A stretch of DNA of 64,000 nucleotides, from assembly GCA_964036195.1 (NCBI GenBank), contig OZ038450.1, forward strand, positions 15,750,701 through 15,814,700, read 5' to 3'. Numbering within the stretch: position 1 is the first letter of the stretch; each line of letters begins with the position of its first letter. The DNA is from Sphaerolaimus hirsutus. Taxonomy: Eukaryota; Nematoda; Chromadorea; Monhysterida; Sphaerolaimidae. Position numbers and translations under genes: made by a program. Below are positions 48,101 through 60,100 of the stretch, piece after piece. The notes below the pieces were generated by a model, which was given only the letters and a program-made list of their open reading frames with translations, was not told where the DNA came from and ran no database searches.

Positions 48101-51100
48101 ATATTTTGGAACATTTTCCATTCATCACTATTTAACTGTGTGTGCACGTAAAAACATGTGCGTGTGCGCTTGTGAACGACTGCATGCATGAAACATTGAG
48201 TGTGCTACACGAAACATGTAAGCGCACGAAACATTTTGTATCATTACACACGCACACGCGTCCACGAAACACTTTGTATCATTACACATGCCCATGCGCC
48301 CACGAAACACGCCGGTTTGCCCATGAAACACGCGCGTGCGGTGTCATAGCAATGTATGTGCGCGCGTCACATTTAATTATTTTTTTTAAAGTATAATCAA
48401 CCATTTTCAGCGCTCTATTTTACCTATTTACATGCGTGCCAAATTGCGTTTGATGCCTCTGATAGTTAAACGTGCACAGTAAACATTGTTAGATGTGTTA
48501 ATTGTGTCAAAATAAGCAATTAATTCATTGGAGTGATTCAATCAACTGTAACACAGCAAATCTCCAACCAAAAATGTTAACAATAGATAATCTGTGTAAA
48601 AAATGTTTAGACGTTGTTTGACCAATTAGTAATATTCAAATTATTCATTGTTACCACAAATAATTTCCCGCTTTTTAATAATTACCATTGAAAAGCAAGA
48701 AAAAAGTTGATAATTGAGGCATCTAATTCTAAAATACAGAATACAATGTTGAATAATCGTTAAAATGTTAAATGACAGTGAAATGACAGCACATTTTCAA
48801 CAAAAATGACATAAAAATATAAATTAAAACAAAAAAATCATTGGAAATGAACATAGTTGTTAAAACATATTTACTTTTACTCGATGAATACGTATACTCG
48901 AAATCCGAGTAAATACGTTTATGTTTCCTCTGAAAAAAGTTCTAAAAAAGTACAGCTAGAAAAATCCCAAATCGACAGAATAGAACCAACGATGGGAAAA
49001 ACACAGAAATTGAACACAGAAAAATATTGAGTTTCTGTGTTTTTGTTTTACACAGAAACACGGAAACTCAATATTTTTGAAAAACTCAAAACTCAAATGA
49101 GTTTTTTATTGGAGAACACAGAAACACAGAAACACGGAAACACAGAAAAGTTTTTTGAGTTTTTCATTGGATTTGAGGAATTGAACCATGTTTAATTGTA
49201 CAAAGTAAGGAATGTTCACAAGTACATAAACAACAGATTCATACAAAGGGTCCAAATTGATTAACAAGTAACAAAATACAATTGGCATCTGTATTATCTG
49301 TATATCCCACTGTATTTGGGTAAAAACTTGAGTTTTTATGAAAAAAAACTTTCACCGTAAAAAAAAGGTTTTCACCAAAAACACAGAAATAAAAACTGAG
49401 TTACTCAAGTTTTTTTGTGAAAACAACTCAAAACACAGGTATTCATTTTTGAAAAACTCAAAACACAGAAAGTGTTTTTTTCTGGAGAACTTACCCATCG
49501 TTGAATAGAACATCCACAACACAATACAACACAATACAAAAGAGCAGCGCAAAAATTTGCAAACAAAATGAAGCATCTACTTCCATAAGTTGATATCAAA
49601 CAATGACAGAAAAAATGAATGACTATCAAAAAATGCTGATTTTTGAGTGCAAATTTCCAAAAGCTCCAATAGTTACAATATATGACACTTGAAAAAGTTT
49701 TGATGGAATTTTTTGGAACAATTGGAAATGTGTGAAAACAATTTCAGATGCTGTTTCTGTGCTTAATAAAATTTTTGAAATTTAGGAGTTATCAACTTTT
49801 AGAAGTGGATGTCTCACACGCAGATCCATTACGCAAGAAAAATGAATTTATGAGACTTTTTCAACTGACGTATGAACAGATTTACACTATGCTCACTGTA
49901 ATCAATATTGGGCACATTCAAATTATCCATGCTGCCAGCCGCGCATTCACGCCTTGCCAATCAGAGTAATTATCGACACTCTACTTAACAAACTATCAGT
50001 ACACAGATTGCGCACTCACGCATTGCTATGACACCGCACGTGCGTGTTTCATGGGCAAACCGGCATGTTTCATGGGCGCATGGGCGTGTGTAATGATACA
50101 AAGTGTTTCGTGGGCGCGTGTGCGTGTGTAATGATACAAAATGTTTCGTGCGCTTACATGTTTCATTGGATCCTCCCTGAAACATTCATTCATGAATTTC
50201 AACTCGTGTTTCTGCAGTAGTATCACGCCCACGTAAATACATAAATATCTAAACACATGTAGTGTAGTTATGCGTCCCATGACTACAGGTCAAAACTGGT
50301 GCCAAAACACTCGACTCGACCCGACTCAAGTCTCGAAAATAGTTGTGAAACTTCAAAAAATGGAATCATTGTTTATGATTAATTAGTCTGAATTGAAGAT
50401 GATGTGAAAGCGAAGATCAGAAAACGACACTGTGTGTCTAATGTAAAGTTTTTTCTCCCTCAACGCATTTCCAACGATAGCAATGTAAAGTAAATATCAA
50501 GAATTATTTTTATTCTAAATATTTATGTGAAAGTGCGTTCATAATTATCTGCTCGCGCCTTATCGACTAATTTTGGGAGCATACTTTCCGTTCCGTCAAG
50601 TATACATTGGATATCTTTCCCACCCATCACTGAGAGGGGTGGTTATTGAAGGGGGTATTTTTCGCCCACTCTACCAACAGGGAGATTTATTCAAAGAGTT
50701 AGGTACTGTAGGTATAATTCATGTACAGAATCCTTACGCAAGGAGTCTTCTTTCAAATTACCGTATTTCTCCGTGTAAAGCACCCGGGTGCAATACAAAA
50801 TCGAGACCCTTTCCAGCAACCTTTTTTTAACACTTGTATAACACCCGGGTGTTAGGTCAGGGGGTGTTATACATGGAAACACCTCCAATCTCAGCGGATA
50901 GTACGTCTAGGTGATCGCGCTGTGTTGATATTTAGGCCGCCCTACATTTTTAGGCTTTTTTTGGTTCCCAGCGTGCACTCCGTGCAGCAACTCACTGGAA
51001 AAAAATGCGTGCCGTGGAATTACAATGAGTGGCGCGCACCACGCACAATACTTAAGCGATTCAAATCAGGTGATTTTTTGAAACCTAGCATAGCACCCCC

Positions 51101-54100
51101 GGGGTGCTATGCAGCTGTATAACACCCCGGGTGTTGTGCACGGGGGGGTCCTTTACACGGAGAAATACGGTACTACTGCCTGTTCATTCGTGTCCATACG
51201 ATAGTATTGTACAAAGTGCGTAGCTACACGCAGAATATTTATTTATGTATCCGTATATCGTTATATTTCCGGACTAACCGCCATAAATCACCCATTTCTG
51301 TGCCTGAACCCATATAAGCTAGCCCCCACAAAATAACATGCCTAGCCAGCTAAATATTGCAGATGCATTGATCTTCAGCCATTTTTCAAGCAAATCTGCC
51401 CAGCAAAATGTGCGAATATCACTGCATCTCTGTGCATCATAGTTGTTGAAACGTATTTACTTTTACTCGATAAATACGTATACTCGAGTACAGAGTAAAT
51501 ACGTTTACGTTTCCTCCGAAAAAAGTTCCGGTACTCGCTTTTACGTATACTTTTTGAAAGTATTCGAGTACAGAAAACGTATTTTGGATCATCCTTTATA
51601 TAGACTTTTAAAGGCATAGAATGAAAAAAGGGAGACAATATGCTAATAATATGGGAAACTAGTCGAAAATGGGTGTAAAACAGGCAAAAAGTTATGAAAA
51701 TCAGTGATTTTGAGTGAAAATTTTGGCGGAATTTCTCAAAAGTACTCACGTTTACGTTTTCTGAGGGAAAAAGTACGTTTACTCACGTTTACTCATGAGT
51801 AAAAGTAAAAAAATTCACTTTACGTTTTATGTACTCAGGGGGTGAGTAGAAAATAAATACTTTACGTTTACGTATACTTTGAAAAAAGTTCGGTACTTTT
51901 AACAACTCTGCTGTGCATCTGATGCTGGATAGTTTCCCCTGGCGAATAGGCTTAGGTAAGTATGTGGCATTTTTGAACACCGAAAAAACATTGCTCTATG
52001 TGTTTTAGAAGTTAAACTCCAGCCTACTGTGAATGAAGTTACCAAAGCCTTTTGCGTACCGATTTTTCACCCTTTCTGAGTACGATTTCTTCTTGTGTAT
52101 AGCGTCGCATTAGTGATTATGCTAATGGTCACAATCAGCGCTAGTGCAAATCGGTGTGCTCAAGAAATTGCAACTGAAACACTAAATCAAGCTACTACTG
52201 TACGCGGTGTTTTCACTTCTTAATTTGCATTTTACCGGAAGCAATTTTGCTCCCTATCTGAGGTTGCAATCGTTTTTTTGGATGCAAAATACAACAATTT
52301 GGTGGCCCTTGAGCACCACCATGTTTCATTTTTGCATGCCCGATGAGCTTATGCGCTACCGTATATCGTTCTGCAGAAATCGTTCCATCTTTTGTGGTCT
52401 ATATGAGGTTGCGCATATTTACGCCGCTCAATTTTTGACAAAACACTCAAGTGTCATTTTTAACCAAAACAATCTCCTCTGTGTGAAAGGGAATTTGGGA
52501 ATTAAAAAATTTGACGTTTGTCGAGATACAATTTCTTGCATTCCTGAATCTGTCTCGAATGTCCGAAATTCAAAATAACAGCTCTCAATTTTTCTACACA
52601 ATTTCTACACAACGTCTGGGTGCATTCTCACCAAAACAACATACTAGCGCTGGGACTTTTCATTATTTTACTTGTGGCGATCTTGGACCCACACACACTA
52701 GCTAACATCGCAAATTAATGTCAACTGAATGTCAACTAAAAAAATTAAAAGCATCACAATTTGAATTTGAATTTAACATTTTACAATGAAAAATGAGTGT
52801 CACGATATTAAATATGCTAGGATCTATCACCACATAGGACAATTGAAATCATAAAATTACCGTATTTCCTCGAAATACCCCCCCCCCCCTCGAAATACCC
52901 CCCATCGTTCTACCCCCCCCCTCTCGAGACCACTATGAAACAATCACCCCCCGGGGGGTATTTCGAGGAAATACGGTAATCAAAATTTAGCTGAATTTAG
53001 TTGACACGAATTTTGATGTCAACTAGTGTGTGTGGGCCCAATGGCGCTTGGCGCCATGGCCTTTCGGCGCTTTTTATATCACTATTTAGTCACCAGGTCT
53101 CCTTAAGAAGATTTTCCTTTTTATCTCAATACTTCCGCCTGTCAGAAACGGAATTTTGTGAAATGCCTTGTCTTCACGTGTTGTTTCCGCATGTCGTGAT
53201 GCTTTTTTCGTGAAGCTTCCAAGACATTTACTTCCTTCAATTTTGTTCACAGCTGATGCAATTAATACAAAGGTATGCGGTAACTGTCGGCGATATTTGC
53301 ACGTATTTTAAGCGGAAATCTCAAAAATGAAATACCTAGATCGATTTTCGCGTAAACATTTGAGCTAGACAACACAAACAACTGCTTATTTTTAACTGGT
53401 TTGCAACCAGTTTACAGATGTATTCATGTGTACACATGTTTTATTTCTGCGTTTTGTTTGTATTTTACCCACAAAGATGTGAACAGTAATCGCTAGAAGT
53501 GATTCAGTGTAGCTCACTGAATATTTACCTTTCATTGTAATCTGTTTGTTTTTTATCAAGCGGAGAAATTTTTTTTCTCCATTTTATTCTTTTCATTCGC
53601 ACGTTTTCGTAATTGAATTGGCTGGTTTCGTCATTTTCCCATACATAGGTAAAATGTGAACAATTCTAGTGTCGATGCATTTACCTAATCGCAAAGCATC
53701 AATTTTGCTCGTAGCTAAGACCCTGCAAATGACATCAATTAATAATGCGAACTGTTTTTATTGCCAAACGTGATGCAATGGGCGCACTGTATTTATAATG
53801 GCCATCATCATCTAAAATTCTCGTTTTCATCCAACCACATGTGCTTTTGGTTGGCATGTGAATGGCCTTTGTGCCGGTCGGTTTTGGCTCCTGGGTTGGA
53901 TACCTGACGCTACCTAATCAAAATTAAACATTTCAATTTGAAAGCTAAATAAAATGTGTATTCCCATGAAGCAGAGTAAATGTTTGTTTGGAAAGAATTT
54001 CTTCACTGGAAACGTGTTTTCAATATCTGAAATGTATTCAAGTGCTTTCAAACCAAATATGTTTTCTTTGTGATATCTGACAGCGTGCGTGATGCCGATG

Positions 54101-57100
54101 CAATGGAAAAACATCCATGAAAACGTTTTTGCGAATCTGATTTTTCTCGTTTGTGTCTCATTATTATGCTAGCATTTAAAAAACATTTGTGTGACTTATA
54201 GGCTTTTACTTATTTACATACACGATTAAAAATTTCGGCCTAAAACCTGCTCCCTTCTCCACTTGTCATGTTTGCGCATAAGTGCCTGGTGAAAACCGCT
54301 GCACTGCCAGCTGTGTGTTTAGGCTTCCATGAACTGGTCTCGAATATCCCGAAATGGTGCGGCCTCCTCGCTGATTTTTGACCCATATTTGTTTTTAAGT
54401 TTGATTCAAAATTTTCGAAAATTACTTTGTAACGTTAGCCAGTCTTCTTTTACTAATTTAAAGCGACTGATTTGGTCAAATTTGGGTTATATGAATGATT
54501 TTTTATAACCGTTCGTAAAATTGGTTATCGAGGCTTGTTCGTTCTATCGTTTTTCCTCGAAATACCTCAGCTTGAATTAACCCCCCCCCTTGAACTTGAA
54601 TACCGTCAGGTCTAAACGAGCTGAGGAAAAAATCACGCCCCTCGAAATACCCCCCGTCTTGAATGAGGTTAATACATCATGTATGCAATGCACACCAGAG
54701 TTGTGCAAATACTGGTATTTTTGGAAAACGTAAACGTAAACGTAAATACCTTTTCCAAATCAAAAGTATAAATACAGAAACGTAAGGTATTTTTAAATTA
54801 CCAAGGAATACGTAAAAAAAACATAAATGTAAAAAAAAATTTACACACAGTATTTGCCATTGTGCTTTGGAAAATACCATTATTTTCACACGTCACAACT
54901 GGCGTCAGTCCCAGACCCTATAAAATGCCATGTAAAATGTCAAATGTAATGCAAAGTGTCTAAACAGGCATGCAAAATGCTCAGGCAGGTGGCAAATCTT
55001 TGCCATTTTGCTTGGCATTTTACATGAGTTTTACAGGGCACCCTACACAGAGTCTGGGATTGGCTGGCACCAGAGGTTGCACTCACCCTGCCAGTTTCAA
55101 AATGTGTGCTACTCACAGTTGTTGCAACTGGCGTTGTCGGAATTCATCACAAAAAATTATTAATGCAAGGCTCCACAAACAAACAAAAAGGTTTCTGTGT
55201 TCAGCATTTGAACACATTTATGAATATGTACCCAGTATTCCATGTGTAAGTGCAAGCGTGCAGTCACATTTTCATATACCGCTTTTTTGTTTGTATGTAT
55301 ACATGTTACATTTATGCAAAAACATAATAATATTGTTGGCTGCAGGTGGTGCAGCCCATTTGAACATGTGCACATGTGAACGATCACAAGTTTTTTTTAC
55401 GTTTTTCCTAGGACCCGGGTATTTTGGCTAGGAAAACGTAACAAAATGTAATGGTATTTTTGGAAAACGTAAACGTAAATGTAAGTATAAATACCCGAAT
55501 AACCGGGTATTTCGGGTAAACGTAAATACATTTTTCCAACTCTGATGCACACGATGTATTTATTTGGGCCAATTCGCATCGCAGCTACAGATAGAGTAGC
55601 TTGTATAGCTATCTACGTTTGTATGTTCTAATACGTCCCGTTTTGTGACATTTATAACAAGTTTTGGGTATGTATAAGCCTATTCTTAACTACGATCTTC
55701 ACGAAAATTTCTAGTGAAAAATACCCCCTCTAAATACCCCCCTCAACATTTTCACTCTGACAAAATAAACCCCTGTGTGTATTTCGAAGAAATAGTTGGG
55801 TAGTTTAGGTATATTTAGGTAGTTGGGTATATTTAGGCAGTTGTTCTGTTGAGAATATCGTGCCCCTTCATGCATGTATGCACAGCAGTTGAATAAAAGC
55901 ACTGTCTGGAATATAAATTTTGAAATTTTATATCATTCACTTTCGCTGTCTGTCGCATAAAGTGGGTCATTAATTCAAGTTCTAACCAAGCTGTCAACCA
56001 AGTACCTAGTCAGTCTACGAATACTGGTTATTATAAATATCTACCTATCCATATATAGTGACTAGTGTGGAAAAGCGCCAGGAAAAATGGCGCCATAGCG
56101 CTATCTGAAAAAATGGCGCCGGGCGCCAAAGGGCGCCAGAAACAATGGCGCCAACCTTAAAAAACCACTATATCAGCCTGTATATCACCACGGGTGCATT
56201 TATAGAAGAGAAATGTCTTATGCCATCTTTCTGATGTCGAAAAGCCACAAAACTCATCTTATCATAGAATAAAAAATACCATATTTCCTGTAAATACCCC
56301 AAGGGAGTTTATTTTTTTCAACAAATTTTAATGGGAGTTAATTCGAGGCGGCTTATTCGAGTGGGGTCTATTATTTCGCCAGAACCAAGCTCTGCGATGC
56401 AGTGTGTCATGAAGTTCCATCGTTCCATGCACGTTTTCTGGCATAATAATTTTATGAAAAACATTTATTGGGTATAATATCAAAAATATTTGTGTTTTTT
56501 TAAATCTAATTTTAAATCTTCACTTTAAATTACGTTACCAATTTTTGGCGTCAACACAAATTTGTAGGATTCTTACGTGGTGAATTCTTCATTTCAAATT
56601 CCGATGCTAAGGTAGTTATTTTGAGACTCGCTTTTGCTGAATTTTGCGCTGTCTAACCTACGTAAATAAATAGCAAAGTTTGCTTTCTTCAAACAGAATC
56701 AGTATTGATTTTGTTTACTAATTCTTTTTTATTTGTCCTTTGCATTTGTTTCACTTTCCAAAAGCAATAACGCAAATGCGGCCAACGGTGGGACTATTTT
56801 GCAAGTTTCCTTTTAAAAGTAAAAATAGGCGACTAGAACAGTCCCAGATAGAAGGCGGTGCCGCCATTCTAATATACCTGTAAACTTCATCAAAACCACT
56901 GATAAGTTGTCAATTCCGGAACTGGAGAAGTAAAAAGATAACTTTTAGATAATTAGTACTTCGTGAAGTGCAAAGTGAAGTAACCATGCAATTCAAGTCA
57001 AGCAAGTGAAGAGTGTAACAAAAAAGTCAATTTTTAAGCGACAAATGACGAGATAAATCAGGAAATTTATGTCCAATTATTACTTTTACCTATAACCGGT

Positions 57101-60100
57101 TACCGTATTTCTTCGATTTTATTGACTGTTCATTTACATTGCCTTGCTCGTTTACATTGTCGGGCCTGCGGGGCATCCGAAAAATACATTGCCATGTTCA
57201 AATACATTGGCGTATGAAAATATAGATGTTGCGTTATCATATTCATCACTGAATGTTTGCCGCTCTAAGGTGTCTAACAACTCTACTACTGGAAAATTTA
57301 CTCAATTTATGATGAACGCAAAGTGTAGTTTTCATTATATTTATTCCACATTCATCTCTAATTAAGAAATGCACATGGAAAAAATTATGTGGGATATACA
57401 TTGCCATGTTCATTCACTTTGCCGTGCTCGTTTACATTGCCCCCCAAAACGGCTTATGAAACAATACATTGGCGGTCAATAAAATCGAAGAAATACGGTA
57501 AGTTTAACTGCAGTTGCCTACTCAACCTTTAAATTACCATATAAAATGAAAATTTTAAATGAAAAAATTTAAATAGGTACGTGTTTTTATTCGCGAAAAC
57601 ACTCCGTCAAAGCTGGAAGCAACTGAAAAACCATTTAACGTCAGTTGAGCCATACCAATACCTTAGTTTGTTGACATAAATAGTTGGTTATGAAAATGTC
57701 ACACCACTCTATCCACCTGAATCAGCACTCACTCAGCTGGTGTAAAGGATTGTATAGTTTCTGATTCATATTTTTCGACAAAATATAAATAGGTATACTC
57801 GACGGACCGCATGCTATGCTTTTTCTGCAGGAAACACTCCATCATGACGTCATCTTAAAAAAATAATTCCAGCAAAGAAAAAAGAAAAAAACATGACGGG
57901 AAAAACATTCCTCGTTGGTACGCGGCTCTGCCTTTTTCTTTTTTTAATATTCTTGTTTTGGTGAAAGTGCATACATAAGTATCCAGCACGCGCGTTATCG
58001 GCCAAGACATAAATAATTTTAGGCGCATACTTCGCGGTCCGCCGTGTATCATATTTTGTGTACCTTAGAAATAATATTGAGGCCGGCACTAGATTTTTTG
58101 ATGCGAGTATCGTTTTTTTCCATCTGTTTTATTTCTCGACAGATGTAATCAGACAATAATGATACGCACGCTGAATCACACCCACTTTCTTGTCAAGTTG
58201 AGTTTCTGATTCATGAATTGATCGAGAAATTTTTTTCTGCTGTGTGACTGGACAGTCTTCCCGTCAATTGTATATTATTATACCCGTTAATTGCTGGATT
58301 TGACGCCTTAAAATGTACAGTGTGTGAAAATGCGCTGACAACAGAGAGTTTTCATTGCTCCGCTCTTATTTCTTCTGTGACTTTTCTGTTTTGTGATATT
58401 TGCTGCCATATTTGTTTTGATCGAACAGAATACTTCTAATTGATGCGCGCCTTCACTAGAAAATCCACTTTTCGACTTTTTTGCAGTCACGAAATAAAAG
58501 GAACGTACCCAATAGAAGAGAATGTAAAAAAGAAGTGCGCTTTAAAGATTAAATATTTTCAGCGTGAACCTATGGTATGGTTATGGCTATGTATTCAGCT
58601 TAAAACAAACAATTCACACGGAGAGAAATTTCATGTTTCCCCCATCAATTGAAACCCAATCGACAATCAAAACTTTCTAGGCCAATTACTAAAGTATGAT
58701 AACTAAATTAATCCCCACATTTGTAAACATTGAACACAGGTGCGCGTGCGTGTCACGGTGCCGTACCGTGTTCAGAGTAAGTACTGCACTGAACAGATGA
58801 ATAGTGCATACACTCCAGCCAGTATTTTACCTGTGCGTAGGCACTAGTACATTGGTAGTATTCAGCCAAGGCCGTGCAGATGACCACAGTGGTCAGAAAG
58901 TGCATGGACACGAATGTTTTTCTTTTCCGGACAACTTTTCAAAGTGGTTAAACATAAATTACCCAACTGAAAAAAGGATTAAATCAAAATTCAAAAAAAA
59001 ATAGAAAAATTTCACATTTTACTATTATAAACATTACATTTTACTTTTACATCGTTTTCCAAAATAACTTGACTGGTTAAGTTATTTTGGAAAACAATTT
59101 AAAAGTATTGAAATGTGGCCACACCATTAGTTTTTACTGAAATTTCCAAAACTGATAAATTTGTTTTATATACACTTGAGTTTGATGGACTCCAAATTCT
59201 GGCAAACTCAATGCACCCAAATAAATTAGGTATACTCGGCGGACAGCACACCTACCGTAGTATGGAAACCTACCATACTTTGATGAATAAAATCGTGTGA
59301 TAAATTTCGTACTTTATTATTCATTGGTAAAAACGAAATATTATGATGTAAAAGGTGTATAATTTTTGGTTCATTATTCAGGTGGGTGATGGTTAACGAT
59401 GGCAAACCTCCCAGAAAAAAGTATTTAAATTTTTAAGTGTTTTTTCTAAAATGAATTTTCGAATTTTTTCCCATATTAATTTTCGAATTTCGAATTTAAT
59501 TTTCGAATTTTTGAATTTTCGAATCTTTTTTGGCAGTTTTCGAATTTTTTTAGAAAAGTATTGAATTTGAAGCTTCAAACACAGTATTTGGACTGTTTTC
59601 ATGTTTGGAGCCCCTTTTAACCTTAATTTCACTGTAAATGAAGCATGACATGACAGTTTCACTTCACTTTAACATGACAAATGGTAGAAACAATTACCAT
59701 ATTTCCTCGAATTACCCACCGGGGAGTATATTTTTTCAGAGTGGAAATTTTGAGGGGGTTAAACGAGGGGTGGTATTTCGTGGGGGGGGGGTTAATAAAT
59801 TCATAGTGCCCATTTTGAGGGGGGGTATTTCGAGGAAATACGGTATGTGGATCAGTTTGCACCATTTGGGGCTGAATGCCTTCCAAAAACGTTTGTGTGA
59901 AAGCCCCTCGGAAGACCCGCGAGCGATTTTTTTGATGAACCGGCATCTGTATCCTTTTTCAGACCCACCGCATATCAATTGTCGCTTTATTCAGTACACT
60001 GAACTTAAGACTGCGTTTTGTAGCCTTCAATTACCTGAAAAATTCGAAAACTATTTTTGAATTTTTGAATTTTCGAATTTTAGAATTTTTTAAAAAATAA

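Larger units (their letters stand above)
48206..50172. mobile_element. Foldback pair with 150-bp inverted arms, ACGAAACATTTTGTATC words
   Basis: 48206-48362 and 50022-50172 are inverted repeats with GCACGAAACATTTTGTATCA, CATTACACACGCACACGCG and GCCCATGAAACACGC blocks. The 1.7-kb interior contains the hAT-type MITE 48987-49503, and short stretches (about 48770-48830) resemble 44320-44390 of the other foldback, so the two may share an ancestor. Outer ends were not resolved. Confidence 0.75.

Noticed and set aside
52207-52578. 123-residue open frame in the DGK intron
   Set aside because: AT-rich, no exon-like composition, no motif, no splice partners.
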